Below are positions 34,983 through 44,645 of a DNA stretch of 64,000 bases, piece by piece (the stretch's first letter is position 1; every line of letters starts with the position of its first letter). The notes under the pieces were generated by a model. That model did not search any database. It saw only the letters and a list, made by a program, of their open reading frames with translations, and was not told where the DNA came from. A program made the position numbers and the translations under genes. Origin of the DNA: Natrarchaeobius chitinivorans (lineage in GTDB: Archaea; Halobacteriota; Halobacteria; Halobacteriales; Natrialbaceae); assembly GCF_003841505.1 (NCBI RefSeq), contig NZ_REGA01000014.1:1-64000 (forward strand), given 5' to 3'.

Positions 34983-37001
34983 TCACCGGGCCTCCTCGAG
35001 GGTCTCGATGGCGTCGGGGTTTTCGATGCTCGAGAGGTCGCCGAGTTCGTCGCCGGTGTAGGCGGCTTCGACGACCCGGCGGACGATCTTGCCCGACTGG
35101 GTCTTGGGGAACTCGTCGACGAACATCAGCTCCCGGGGCCGGAACGGCTTGCCGAGTTCTTCGCCCACCTGCTCACGCAACGCCTCGCGGAGGTCGTCGC
35201 TTTCCTCGTAATCGTGCTCGAGGACGACGTAGGCGACGACGGCGGTGCCGGTGGTTTCGTCGGGTGCGCCGACGGCGGCGGCCTGGTTGACCGCCTCGTG
35301 GTCGATGAGCGCGCCCTCGACTTCGGCGGGCCCGACCTTGCGGCCGGCGACGTTGAGCGCGTCGTCGGCCCGTCCGTGGAGGAACCAGAAGCCGTCGGCG
35401 TCCTTCTGAGCCCAGTCGCCGTGGTCCCACACGTTCTCCCAGGTCGACCAGTACTCCTCGAGGTAGCGTTCGTCGCCCGACCACAGCGATTTCGTCATCG
35501 AGGGACAGGAGTCGCGGGCGACGAGATATCCGCGCTCGTTGGCGTCGGCGACGGAGTCCCCGGAGGCGTCGACGATATCGATATCCATGCCGAGTCCGGG
35601 GCCGCCGAGGGTACAGGGTTTCATCGGCTGGTTGGGCATCGGCATGAGGAAACAGCCACAGATTTCGGTGCCGCCGGAGATGTTGATGATCGGGCACTCG
35701 CCGCCGCCGACGTTCTCGTAGAACCAGCGCCAGGATTCGGGATCCCAGGGCTCGCCGGTCGATCCCAGAATCCGCAATGAGGAGAGGTCGTGTCCCTCGA
35801 GCCACTCGTCGCCGTGTTTGCGCAACGCTCGGATCGCGGTCGGGGAGATGCCGAACTGGGTGAGGCCGTGTCGGTCGATCATCTCCCAGAACCGGTCGGG
35901 GTCTGGATAATCGGGCGCACCCTCGTACATGAAGACGGTGCCACCGAAGGTGTGGGTACCGATCAGGGTCCAGGGACCCATCATCCAGCCGATATCGGAA
36001 ACCCAGAAAAACCGGTCCGCGGGCTGTAGATCGAAGCCGAAGTAGATTTCCTTGGCACACTGAATCTGGACGCCCGCGTGGGTGTGGACGATTCCCTTCG
36101 GTTTTCCCGTCGTCCCCGACGAGTACAGCAGCATCGACTCCTGGCTCGAGGGCAGCGATTTCGTCTCGTACTGGTCTGAGCAGGACTCGACGGCATCGGC
36201 CCACCACTCGTCGCGGTCGTCGGTCCAGGGGATCTCGTGTTCGTTCTTCGGATCGCTCGAGCCGAGTCGGTCGAAGACGATCGTGTGCTCGACGTGTCCC
36301 GCCTGGTCGATAGCCTCGTCGGCCGAGGATTTGAGGAAGATCGGGTCGCCGCGGCGGTAGAAACCGTCGCCGGTGAAAAGTACGGAGCACTCGGCGTCTT
36401 CGAGGCGGGTGGCGACGGCGTCGACGCCGAACCCGGAGAAGATCGGAACCGCGATCGCGCCGACCTCGAAACAGCCGTAGAGAATCGAGACGACTTCCGG
36501 CACCATCGGCATGTAGAGGCCGACCGTGTCGCCGGTCTCGATCCCGCGCTCCTCGAGTGCGTTCGCCACCCGGTTCGACTTGCGCTCGAGTTCGTGGTAG
36601 GTGAGTTCCCGAACATCGCCGTCTTCGCCCTCCCAGATGGTCGCGACGGCGTTGCGGCGGGGGTCGTCGACGGCGGCGTGGCGATCGACGACGTTGTGAG
36701 CGATGTTGAGTTTTCCGCCGGGGTACCAGTCGGTGAACTGGGGCCCCTCGGTGTCGTCCCGGACGGCGTCGTAGGGCTCGTCGAACTCGATGTCGAGGTA
36801 GTCGACGACCTCGTCCCAGAACCACTCGAGGCCCGACTCCGCGAGGTCCTCGCGGTCGGTGGTCGTCCGCTCGATCAACGCGTCGTAGTCGTCGATATCG
36901 TATTCGTGCATGAACGCGGCGACGTTGGTCGACTCGGCGAACCGGTCGTCCGGTTCGTGGACGATTTCGTCGACGTCCTCGAGACCAGGGCGTTCCGACA
37001 T
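34983..37001 (-). CDS. AMP-forming acyl-CoA synthetase, acetyl-CoA-synthetase-like
   Basis: 672 residues, the length of Acs. P-loop-like motif LYSSGTTGKPKGIVHTHAG near residue 295, core STGEPWDPESWRWFYENVGG, and the C-terminal KTQSGKIVRRV with the adenylate-forming lysine. It activates a short-chain acid to acyl-CoA via an acyl-adenylate. The acid (acetate, propionate or other) is not predictable by eye. It stands alone between halorhodopsin and the methionine synthase pair. Confidence 0.88.
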   Translation of the reverse strand: MSERPGLEDVDEIVHEPDDRFAESTNVAAFMHEYDIDDYDALIERTTTDREDLAESGLEWFWDEVVDYLDIEFDEPYDAVRDDTEGPQFTDWYPGGKLNIAHNVVDRHAAVDDPRRNAVATIWEGEDGDVRELTYHELERKSNRVANALEERGIETGDTVGLYMPMVPEVVSILYGCFEVGAIAVPIFSGFGVDAVATRLEDAECSVLFTGDGFYRRGDPIFLKSSADEAIDQAGHVEHTIVFDRLGSSDPKNEHEIPWTDDRDEWWADAVESCSDQYETKSLPSSQESMLLYSSGTTGKPKGIVHTHAGVQIQCAKEIYFGFDLQPADRFFWVSDIGWMMGPWTLIGTHTFGGTVFMYEGAPDYPDPDRFWEMIDRHGLTQFGISPTAIRALRKHGDEWLEGHDLSSLRILGSTGEPWDPESWRWFYENVGGGECPIINISGGTEICGCFLMPMPNQPMKPCTLGGPGLGMDIDIVDASGDSVADANERGYLVARDSCPSMTKSLWSGDERYLEEYWSTWENVWDHGDWAQKDADGFWFLHGRADDALNVAGRKVGPAEVEGALIDHEAVNQAAAVGAPDETTGTAVVAYVVLEHDYEESDDLREALREQVGEELGKPFRPRELMFVDEFPKTQSGKIVRRVVEAAYTGDELGDLSSIENPDAIETLEEAR

Positions 37002-37132
37002 AGCCGGCAGTTAGTGGCGTGTCACCATCAATCATGAGAACGAACGAGCGCGAAAGAACCTGCAAGAATTACTGGCGCGTATGAGAGTGGATGGAAAATA
37101 TTAAGCGTCGGTATAGCCTAGCCGGACCTACG

Positions 37133-38134
37133 ATGACTGAGTACGTGTCGACTACGACGGGACTCTTTCCGCTTCCCGACTGGGCGAAAGACGACCTCTC
37201 GGACCTCAAAGGCCACCAGAAGCACGATCTCATCAGCGGCGACGAAGGTGGGGAGATCACCGCGGCCTACGAGGAAGCTCGCGAGGAAGTAATCGACGTC
37301 CAGCGAGAGGCAGGCCTCGATCGCGTCGTCGAGGGCCAGCTCCGGTGGGACGATATGCTCGCCCACCCGCTCGCGGTCCACGACGCCGTCGAAACCCACG
37401 GCATCGTTCGGTACTACGACAACAACAACTTCTATCGAGAGCCGGTCGTCACCGACGATCTGGACTTTTCTGGCGACGTCGCATCGGAACTCGAGGCCAC
37501 GACCGAACTGGTAGACGACGACCTTCAGGCCGTCCTTCCCGGCCCGTACTCGCTCGCCGAACTCGCGACGGACGAGCACTACGGCGACGAGGTCGAATTC
37601 CTCGGCGCGGTCGCCGACTTCCTCGCCGGCGAACTCGAGGCGTTTCCCGCCCACGAGACCCTGTACCTTCTCGAGCCCTCTCTCGTGGAGGACGCTCCCG
37701 GTGACGGACTCGACGAACGCGCGAGCGAAGCGATCGACCGCGTGGCGAACGCGACGGACGCCGACGTCGTCGTCCAGCCCTACTGGGGCGCACTCGAGGA
37801 GAAGGTGTACGCTCACCTGCTCGACGCCGATATCGACGCGGTCGGTTTCGACTTCGTCGCGAATCAGGAGGATAACCTCTACAACGTACAGGAGTACGGC
37901 GCGACCGACGACGTCTCGCTCGGACTCGTCGATGGGCAGAGCACGCTCGTCGAGGACGCGGACGCGGTCCGCGATCGGGTCGACTGGGTCACCGAACGGG
38001 TTCCGGTCTCGGAGTTCGAAACGATCTATCTGACGACCAACACGGAGACGTTCTACCTTCCGTACGCGAAATACGAGGAGAAACTCGCCGTCCTGGCGGA
38101 CGCCGCGGAGCTCGCGGAGGTGAAAGCAGCATGA
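37133..38134 (+). CDS. MetE-like protein (N-terminal-type half of split methionine synthase)
   Basis: 333 residues. Resembles the MetE-type barrel fold (QREAGLDRVVEGQLRWDDML, VLPGPYSLAELATDEHYGDE, YLLEPSLVEDAPG) but lacks the zinc Cys cluster seen in its downstream partner. The ATG at 37133 is chosen over the in-frame ATG 42 nt upstream. It overlaps the next gene by 4 nt (ATGA), so the pair is translationally coupled and probably functions as one enzyme. Confidence 0.82.
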   Translation: MTEYVSTTTGLFPLPDWAKDDLSDLKGHQKHDLISGDEGGEITAAYEEAREEVIDVQREAGLDRVVEGQLRWDDMLAHPLAVHDAVETHGIVRYYDNNNFYREPVVTDDLDFSGDVASELEATTELVDDDLQAVLPGPYSLAELATDEHYGDEVEFLGAVADFLAGELEAFPAHETLYLLEPSLVEDAPGDGLDERASEAIDRVANATDADVVVQPYWGALEEKVYAHLLDADIDAVGFDFVANQEDNLYNVQEYGATDDVSLGLVDGQSTLVEDADAVRDRVDWVTERVPVSEFETIYLTTNTETFYLPYAKYEEKLAVLADAAELAEVKAA

Positions 38135-39207
38135 CCACGAACGAGAACAAAGACCAGTTCCGACCGACCGATCACGAGAACGACCACTTCCTGCTGACGA
38201 CCGTCGTCGGCTCCTACCCGAAGCCGAAGTGGTTGAACCGCGCGAAAGAACTGTACGAGGACCCCGACCACGGCTTCGACGAGGACGACTATCGGGAAGC
38301 CAAAGACGACGCCGCCCGCCTGATCACGAACGAGCACGAACGCGCGGGCCTGGACGTCGTCGTCGACGGCGAGATGCGCCGCAACGAGATGGTCGAGTTC
38401 TTCGCTCACCGGATCGAGGGCTACGAGTTCAACGGCCCCGTCAAGGTCTGGGGGCACAACTACTTCGACAAGCCGAGCGTCGTCACCGACGTCGAGTACG
38501 ACGAAAGCTGGCTCGTCGACGAGTACGAGTTCACCGCCGCCGCGACCGATCGGCCGGTCAAGGTCCCCATCACGGGACCGTACACGCTCGCGAGCTGGTC
38601 GTTCAACGAAGCCTACGAGGACGATGCCGAACTCGCATACGACCTCGCGGACCTCGTCAACGAGGAGATCGAAAAGCTAGTCGAGGCCGGCGCACGCTAC
38701 ATCCAGATCGACGAACCCGCGCTCGCGACGACCCCGGACGACCACGCCATCGTCGGCGAAGCGCTCGAGCACATCGTCGCGGACATCCCCGAGGACGTCA
38801 GGATCGGCCTCCACGTTTGTTACGGCGATTACTCCCGGATCTACCCCGAAATCCTCGAGTTCCCCGTCGACGAGTTCGACCTCGAGCTCGCCAACGGCGA
38901 CTACGACCAGCTCGACGTCTTCAAAGACCCCGAGTTCACCAAAGACCTTGCGCTCGGCGTCACCGACGTCCACGTCGGCGAGGCCGAGTCTGTCGAGCAG
39001 ATCGAGCGGAACATCCTGAAAGGACTCGAGGTCGTTCCCCCGGAACAGCTGGTTCTCTCGCCGGACTGCGGCGTCAAGCTTCTGGACCGCGAGGTCGCCT
39101 ACGGCAAGATGGCGAACATGGTCGAGGCCGCTCGCAACGTTGAGGCGAAACTCGACGCCGGCGAAATCGACGTCGAGCGCGGTGCGCCGACGCCGGCCGA
39201 CGACTGA
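38131..39207 (+). CDS. metE: MetE-like catalytic methionine synthase subunit
   Basis: 358 residues. Starts after a short acidic tail with LLTTVVGSYPKPKWLNRAKE. Catalytic zinc ligands appear in order: His and Cys in LHVCYGDY, Glu between them and Cys in LSPDCGVK near the C-terminus. It transfers a methyl group to homocysteine to make methionine; the methyl donor in archaea is unclear. It is the shorter C-terminal form of MetE, with the partner gene encoded immediately upstream. Confidence 0.9.
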   Translation: MTTNENKDQFRPTDHENDHFLLTTVVGSYPKPKWLNRAKELYEDPDHGFDEDDYREAKDDAARLITNEHERAGLDVVVDGEMRRNEMVEFFAHRIEGYEFNGPVKVWGHNYFDKPSVVTDVEYDESWLVDEYEFTAAATDRPVKVPITGPYTLASWSFNEAYEDDAELAYDLADLVNEEIEKLVEAGARYIQIDEPALATTPDDHAIVGEALEHIVADIPEDVRIGLHVCYGDYSRIYPEILEFPVDEFDLELANGDYDQLDVFKDPEFTKDLALGVTDVHVGEAESVEQIERNILKGLEVVPPEQLVLSPDCGVKLLDREVAYGKMANMVEAARNVEAKLDAGEIDVERGAPTPADD

Positions 39208-39228
39208 TCCCGGAACGATCGAGTCGAC

Positions 39229-39313
39229 GAGAGGACGCGACTCGAACCGGAGAGGACGCGACTCGAATCGGAGAGGACGCGACTCGAGTTAACGAAAGAG
39301 CGCGACTCGAGCC
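39229..39313. repeat. tandem repeat, about 4 units of 21 nt
   Basis: Three units of the form GAGAGGACGCGACTCGARYCG start at 39229, 39250 and 39271. A fourth, degenerate unit is at 39293-39313. They lie between the methionine synthase pair and the PfkB gene. Confidence 0.9.
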
Positions 39314-39389
39314 GGCGGGAAATACCAGAGCACGCGACGTCGCGACCGCGAGTCCGGACGCGACGCGAGCGATCACGGGAACCTGATAG

Positions 39390-40346
39390 ATGAGCCACGA
39401 TATCCTCGTCGCCGGCGAAGCGCTCGTCGACTTCATTCCCGTTCGGCCCGGACCGATCTCATCGGTCGAGGGCTTTCGCCGTCGCGCCGGCGGTGCGCCG
39501 GCGAACGTCGCCGTTGCGCTCGCTCGCCTCGAGCACGCGCCGGCGTTCTGGACTCGAGTCGGCGACGATCCGTTCGGGCGATTCCTTCGAGACACGCTCG
39601 CGGAGCGTGGCCTTCCCGATCGCTTTCTCGAGATGGATCAGGAGGCGAAGACGGCGCTCGCGTTCGTCACTCACGACGACTCGGGCGACCGCAGTTTCTC
39701 GTTTTACCGCGACGATACCGCAGATACCCGCCTCGAGCCCGGTCGGATCGGAGACTCGACGCTCGAGGATCTCGAGTGGATCCACGCGGGTGGCGTCACG
39801 CTCTCGAGCGGCAGGTCGCGCGAGGCGACGTTCGATCTGCTCGATCGGGGCACAAAGCGGGGCTGTACGACGTCGTTCGATCCGAACGCCAGGCCGGAAC
39901 TGTGGCCGGACGGGCGGACGTTCCGGCGGTTCGTTCTCGACGCGCTTGCGGACGTCGACGTGCTGAAGGCCACCCGCGCGGAACTCGAGGCGCTTGGCTT
40001 CGACGGCGAGTCAGTCGCCTCCCTCGCTCGAGACGCTCTCGACGCCGGCCCGCATACGGTGTTCGCGACGCGGGGTTCGGCCGGCTCGGTCGCGGTCGCG
40101 GTCGCGGCGGCGGAGTCACCGTGGTCGAAGGCGAAGGCCCTCCACGCCGGCTACGAGGTCGACGTCGTCGACGCGACGGGAGCGGGGGACGCGTTCGTCG
40201 CCGGCGCTATCGCCGGGATGCGCGAGGACCGGAACCTCGAGGAGACGCTCGCGTTCGCCAACGCGGTCGGCGCGGCGGCGACGACCGCATCCGGAGCGAT
40301 GACGGCCCTTCCGGACAGGAGCGATCTCGAGTCGATGCTCGAGTGA
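39390..40346 (+). CDS. PfkB-family sugar kinase
   Basis: 318 residues. Starts MSHDILVAGEALVDFIPVRP, and has the ribokinase-type GGAPANVAVALARL and the C-terminal anion hole DATGAGDAFVAGAIAG with catalytic Asp. Most similar in outline to fructokinase-type kinases, but the sugar is not fixed. It is the first of three sugar-metabolism genes in the same direction. Its TGA stop is also the first three bases of a TGATACGG repeat end. Confidence 0.88.
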   Translation: MSHDILVAGEALVDFIPVRPGPISSVEGFRRRAGGAPANVAVALARLEHAPAFWTRVGDDPFGRFLRDTLAERGLPDRFLEMDQEAKTALAFVTHDDSGDRSFSFYRDDTADTRLEPGRIGDSTLEDLEWIHAGGVTLSSGRSREATFDLLDRGTKRGCTTSFDPNARPELWPDGRTFRRFVLDALADVDVLKATRAELEALGFDGESVASLARDALDAGPHTVFATRGSAGSVAVAVAAAESPWSKAKALHAGYEVDVVDATGAGDAFVAGAIAGMREDRNLEETLAFANAVGAAATTASGAMTALPDRSDLESMLE

Positions 40347-40427
40347 TACGGTCTGCTACGACTGATTGCCGGTCGACCGCGCGCCGTTCTGCGACCGACC
40401 GGTACAGACTCATAGTAGACCGTATGG
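40344..40427. repeat. palindromic element (family 1) at PfkB stop
   Basis: Left end TGATACGGTCTGCTACGACTG (21 nt; the first 20 nt are the family end), right end CATAGTAGACCGTATGG. TGA at 40344 is the stop codon of the PfkB gene. The ends are more diverged from each other than in other copies. Confidence 0.7.
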
Positions 40428-40510
40428 AGCCAGCCGCATTGTCACTCGCCGAACTGTCGGTCGAACCGACGGAAGGAATCACTTAGTCGATGGCTCGTGT
40501 AGCCCGTCCC

Positions 40511-41479
40511 ATGGAGATCGGTGTTCACACGCCACCGCTTTCGGACGAATCGCTCGAGGGCGCGCTCTCGTACCTCTCTGAGCACGGCGTCGGCGCGATC
40601 GAACCGGGCGTCGGCGGCCACCCCGGCGACGACCACCTCGTCCGGGCGGAGTACCTGGACGACGACGACGCCCAGGCGGAACTGCACGAACTGCTCGAGA
40701 CCTACGAGATGCGGATCAGCGCGCTCGCGACGCACAACAACCCCCTTCATCCGGACGACGAGCGAGCATCGGCGGCCGACACCGAACTCAGGGAGGCGAT
40801 CGAACTCGCCTCCCAGCTCGATATCGGAACGGTCACCTGTTTCTCCGGCCTCCCCGCGGGCGGTCCGGACGACGAGGTTCCGAACTGGATCACGGCTCCG
40901 TGGCCGCCCGAACACGCCGACGCGCTCGAGTACCAGTGGGAGGTAGCCCTCGAGTACTGGGGGGATCTCGCCGAGTTCGCCGCAGATCACGGCGTCGACG
41001 TGGCGATCGAGATGCACCCCAACATGCTGGTCTACGAGCCAAGCGGGATGGCACGCCTGCGCGAGGAGACGAACGACCGAATTGGCGCGAACTTCGACCC
41101 TTCGCATCTCTACTGGCAGGGAATCTCCGTCACCGACGCGATCCGGTTTCTCGGCGGGCGAGACGCGATCCACCACTTCCACGCCAAGGACACCCGCGTC
41201 TACGAGGAGCAAGCGCGGCTGAAGGGGGTGCTCGATACGACGGCCTACGACGACGAGATCGATCGATCGTGGCTGTTTCGCTCCGTCGGCTACGGCCACG
41301 ACGAGTCCCACTGGAAGGACCTCGTCTCGACGCTGCGGATGGTCGGCTACGACGACGTCCTGAGCATCGAACACGAGGACTCGCTGACGAGTTCCCGCGA
41401 GGGCCTCGAGAAGGCGATCGAACTGCTCCACCGGGCAGTGTTCGAAACCGAGCCGGGTGAGGCCTACTGGACGGATTGA
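40511..41479 (+). CDS. sugar phosphate isomerase/epimerase (TIM barrel)
   Basis: 322 residues, xylose-isomerase-like TIM barrel. Metal ligands visible: Glu in VAIEMHPN, Asp-His in NFDPSHLYW, His in HFHAKDTR and Glu in LSIEHED. Similar to IolE/IolI or hydroxypyruvate-isomerase families. The start is ATG 40511 (MEIGVHTPPL). It is followed by a Gfo/Idh/MocA oxidoreductase and preceded by PfkB, an arrangement typical of inositol or rare-sugar catabolism; the substrate is inference. Confidence 0.86.
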   Translation: MEIGVHTPPLSDESLEGALSYLSEHGVGAIEPGVGGHPGDDHLVRAEYLDDDDAQAELHELLETYEMRISALATHNNPLHPDDERASAADTELREAIELASQLDIGTVTCFSGLPAGGPDDEVPNWITAPWPPEHADALEYQWEVALEYWGDLAEFAADHGVDVAIEMHPNMLVYEPSGMARLREETNDRIGANFDPSHLYWQGISVTDAIRFLGGRDAIHHFHAKDTRVYEEQARLKGVLDTTAYDDEIDRSWLFRSVGYGHDESHWKDLVSTLRMVGYDDVLSIEHEDSLTSSREGLEKAIELLHRAVFETEPGEAYWTD

Positions 41480-41553
41480 TACGGATTACTGTACCGGAGC
41501 GACCGCGTGACGGTGCCCGGTCTTCGGAAGCATCGTACAGCAATCCGTATCAG
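41477..41553. repeat. palindromic element (family 1) at epimerase stop
   Basis: Left end TGATACGGATTACTGTACCGG, where TGA (41477-41479) is the stop of the epimerase; right end GTACAGCAATCCGTATCAG. A near-perfect inverted pair with one difference. Inner part CGGTGCCCGG. Confidence 0.8.
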
Positions 41554-41626
41554 CGCACCGGTGTGAGAATATCGACGTGCGTCCCGGGGCGGTGGTACTT
41601 TATCGATCGCTGTTGGGAGTGTCCAC

Positions 41627-42784
41627 ATGACGCTGTCAGTCGGCGTTCTCGGCTACCGGTTCATGGGCAAGGCACACGCGAACGCGATGGCGCGGCTCCC
41701 GATGTTCTTTCCGGACGCGCCGGACGTCGAACGGAGCGTGCTCGTCGGCCGAGACGAGGAGGCGCTGTCGGAAGCGGCCGGCCGTCTCGGGTTCGAATCG
41801 ACCTCGACTGACTGGGAGTCCGTCGTCGACGAAGTCGATGTCTTCTACAACCTCGGCCCGAACCACGTCCACGCCGAACCGTCGATAGCCGCCCTCGAGG
41901 CGGGGACGCCAGTGTTCTGCGAGAAACCGCTCGCGCCGACGCTCGAGGAGGCCGAACAAATGACCGAGGCGGCGCGCGAAGCCGGCGACGACGTCCCCGC
42001 GGGCTGTGCGTTCAACTACCGGTTCGTCCCCGCGATCCGGTACGCAAAGGGGCTGCTCGAGGCGGGCGAACTCGGCGAGATCCACCACGTTCGGGGGCGA
42101 TACCTCCAGGACTGGCTCGTCGATCCAGACGCGCCGTGGTCGTGGCGCAACGACGAGGAACTGGCCGGCTCGGGGGCGCTCGGCGATCTGGGCTCGCACA
42201 CGGTGGATCTCGTCCGGTTTCTGGTCGGAAGCGACGAGCTGGCCGGCGAGATCGAACGCATCAGCGGCCACCTGCGGACGTTCGTCGAGGAGCGGCCGGT
42301 CGAAGGGAGCGAAAGCGGAGTCGACGACGCCGAAACTCGAACAGTAACCGTCGACGACGCCTACTCCGCCCAGCTCGCGTTCGAAAACGGCGCGATGGGA
42401 ACGCTCGAGGCCTCCCGGTTCGCGACGGGACACAAGAACGATCACACGATCGAGATTCACGGCTCCGAGGGGAGCCTGCGGTTCTCCCTCGAGCGGCTGA
42501 ACGAACTCGAGGTGCTCCGCGGAGACGACCGTGGGTACGAGACGATCCTGGTCACCGACGAGGACGACCCGTACGTCGATCACTGGTGGCCGCCGGGGCA
42601 CGTCCTCGGCTGGGAGCACACGTTCGTCCACGAGAACGCCGAGTTCCTGCGGGCGGTCGCGGGCGACCGCGAGGACGGGGAGTTCAGACCGAACTTCGAG
42701 GACGGTCTGGCCGCCCAGCGCGTCCTCTCGGCGATCGAGGAGAGCGACGACCGTGGCGAGTGGGTTTCGCCATCGGTGATCTGA
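41627..42784 (+). CDS. Gfo/Idh/MocA-family oxidoreductase
   Basis: 385 residues. Starts MTLSVGVLGYRFMGKAHANA, with the NAD(P) motif GYRFMGKAHA, then NLGPNHVHAEPSIAALEAGT and the catalytic EKPLAPT (Lys). The C-terminal half carries GALGDLGSHTVDLVRFLVG. It oxidises a sugar or polyol such as inositol. Together with PfkB and the epimerase it forms a carbohydrate run; the substrate is not identified. Confidence 0.88.
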   Translation: MTLSVGVLGYRFMGKAHANAMARLPMFFPDAPDVERSVLVGRDEEALSEAAGRLGFESTSTDWESVVDEVDVFYNLGPNHVHAEPSIAALEAGTPVFCEKPLAPTLEEAEQMTEAAREAGDDVPAGCAFNYRFVPAIRYAKGLLEAGELGEIHHVRGRYLQDWLVDPDAPWSWRNDEELAGSGALGDLGSHTVDLVRFLVGSDELAGEIERISGHLRTFVEERPVEGSESGVDDAETRTVTVDDAYSAQLAFENGAMGTLEASRFATGHKNDHTIEIHGSEGSLRFSLERLNELEVLRGDDRGYETILVTDEDDPYVDHWWPPGHVLGWEHTFVHENAEFLRAVAGDREDGEFRPNFEDGLAAQRVLSAIEESDDRGEWVSPSVI

Positions 42785-42884
42785 ATCGGATTTTCGAGGG
42801 GACCGCTCCCGCCGACGAGGGAGCGACGTCGAATCGAGCGAACGCCCTGGAATGCGATCGGCGAAGCCGGTCGCTCGGGCGGAG

Positions 42885-43139
42885 TTACTCGGACTCGAGC
42901 CTGACGACGGTGTGGATCTCGTCGTAGCGAACGCTCCCTTCGTTGAGCGGCTGTCCGTCGAGCTCGAGGTAGCCGGGTTCGATTCCGGTCACCTCGCCGG
43001 TAATCTCCGGGTCGCCGCTTCCGGTGCGCTCGGCCTCGCGAATCTCGACTCTGTCGCCGACCTCGACGTGCTCCTGGACGAGTTCCGCCGCGCGAGTCCC
43101 GTCGGTGTCCTGTGGAATCGTGAGTTCGGTCACGTACAA
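42885..43139 (-). CDS. small conserved haloarchaeal protein
   Basis: 84 residues: MYVTELTIPQDTDGTRAAEL, VQEHVEVGDRVEIREAERTG and GEVTGIEPGYLELDGQPLNE. A small beta-rich domain of the type seen in hypothetical regulatory or RNA-binding proteins. No motif is recognised. A compact coding-like sequence with high acidic content. Confidence 0.72.
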   Translation of the reverse strand: MYVTELTIPQDTDGTRAAELVQEHVEVGDRVEIREAERTGSGDPEITGEVTGIEPGYLELDGQPLNEGSVRYDEIHTVVRLESE

Positions 43140-43193
43140 CGAGACGGACGCGAGGAAAGTAAACGGGGACGCGTCAGGTGACGGTGGCTTATA

Positions 43194-43286
43194 TTACTCC
43201 CACTGGGTCGAGATGTACAGCAGGGCGATCAGACAGAGGATGACGATCACGAACAGCGCAACCGTCATGAGCCAGGGGGTGGTCAT
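43194..43286 (-). CDS. 30-residue single-span membrane microprotein
   Basis: 30 residues: MTTPWLMTVALFVIVILCLI then ALLYISTQWE. One membrane helix with a conserved-looking short C-terminal tail. The longer open frame upstream (to 43505) is not coding-like. Size alone makes this uncertain; it was noted because its composition is that of a single-span peptide and it is placed between two well-supported genes. Confidence 0.4.
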   Translation of the reverse strand: MTTPWLMTVALFVIVILCLIALLYISTQWE

Positions 43287-43392
43287 AGCGGTCGTTCGGA
43301 CGCACCGATAAAGTCGATACCGGTTTTCGGCGGGGATCGACGGCTGGTAGGCCGTCCGACGGTTTTTGTACGAACCGGTCGAAACGCCGGCA

Positions 43393-44619
43393 ATGAAAGT
43401 CATCAAAGACAGCGTCCACGACCACATCCAGGTCGACGGTGTCGCGCGCGATCTCATCGATACGCCCGAACTCCAGCGGCTTCGGCGCATCAGCCAGCTC
43501 GGCACCGTCTCGCTCGTCTATCCCTCCGCCAATCACACCCGCTTCGAACACAGCCTGGGCGTCTATCATCTCGCCTGTAAGGCCCTCGAGCAACTCGGCG
43601 TCGACGGCCGGCAAGCGAAACGCGTCCAGGCGGCCGCGTTGCTCCACGACGTCGGTCACGGGCCGTTTAGCCACAACCTCGAGTCGCTGACCCACCGGCG
43701 GACTGGACGGTACCACGACGACGTTCACGACCTCCTGACCGACGGTGCGGTCGGAACGGTCCTCGAAGACCACGGCCTCGAGCCGGAGCGCATCGCAGAC
43801 CTGATCGCCGGAGAGGGGCGGTTTGGACAACTGGTGTCCGGGGAACTCGACGTCGACCGGATGGACTACCTCGTTCGGGACGCCCACCACACTGGCGTTC
43901 CGTACGGAACGATCGACCACGGCCGGCTCGTCCGGGAACTCACGTTCGTCGACGGCGAACTGGTCCTCGGCGAGGGAAACGTCCAGTCCGCCGAGAGTTT
44001 GCTGGTCGCACGAGCGCTGATGAACCCGACAGTCTACAGCCACAGCGTCGCCCGAATCAGCAAGGCGATGCTCCGCCGAGGTGCCGAACAGCTCCTCGAG
44101 TCGACCGATATCGATGCACACACTCTCCAGCGGATGGACGATGCGGACCTGCTCGTCGCGTTGCGGTCGGCCGAGGAGACGGCAGAGTTCTCGCGGCGTC
44201 TCGATCATCGGGATCTGTTCAAGCGGGCCGTCTGGGCCGAAATCGACGACGTCCCTGGTGGTATCATCGAAGCCGACCACGGGTCGATCCGCGAGTTCGA
44301 AAAAGAGATCGGGGCCGAAGCGGGGGTCGGTCCCGACGACGTGATTCTCGACGTCCCACGACGACCGAAGATGACCGAATCGTCCTCACGCGTCGTAGTC
44401 AATGGAGATATCCGACGCCTCGAGCAGCAATCACCGCTGGTCGAAGCGCTCCGAACTGCCCAGTACTCCCAGTGGCGACTTGGGGTGTACTCACCGCCGG
44501 AACTGCTCGAGCGCGTCGGTCGGGCTGCCGTCGACGTTCTCGATCTCGATATCGACGGTGCGCTGGTACGCGAGGTCCGAAACGGGTTGGATACGACGTT
44601 AGATCAGTTCACTGAGTAG
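43393..44619 (+). CDS. HD-domain phosphohydrolase (SAMHD1/dGTPase-like)
   Basis: 408 residues. N-terminus MKVIKDSVHDHIQVDGVARD; the HD motifs are HTRFEHSLGVYHLACKALE, ALLHDVGHGPFSHNLES, and GELDVDRMDYLVRDAHHTG. It matches the SAMHD1/dNTP triphosphohydrolase-like branch (HD ... D). The substrate may be dNTPs or a signalling nucleotide. ATG 43393 is preferred over the start 27 nt upstream. It stands alone. Confidence 0.88.
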   Translation: MKVIKDSVHDHIQVDGVARDLIDTPELQRLRRISQLGTVSLVYPSANHTRFEHSLGVYHLACKALEQLGVDGRQAKRVQAAALLHDVGHGPFSHNLESLTHRRTGRYHDDVHDLLTDGAVGTVLEDHGLEPERIADLIAGEGRFGQLVSGELDVDRMDYLVRDAHHTGVPYGTIDHGRLVRELTFVDGELVLGEGNVQSAESLLVARALMNPTVYSHSVARISKAMLRRGAEQLLESTDIDAHTLQRMDDADLLVALRSAEETAEFSRRLDHRDLFKRAVWAEIDDVPGGIIEADHGSIREFEKEIGAEAGVGPDDVILDVPRRPKMTESSSRVVVNGDIRRLEQQSPLVEALRTAQYSQWRLGVYSPPELLERVGRAAVDVLDLDIDGALVREVRNGLDTTLDQFTE

Positions 44620-44645
44620 TGGACGAACACGTCTATTTTCATATC

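Noticed and set aside
39229-39313. CRISPR array
   Set aside because: The repeat units are directly tandem with no unique spacers, and no cas genes are nearby. All short repeats in the window share this problem.
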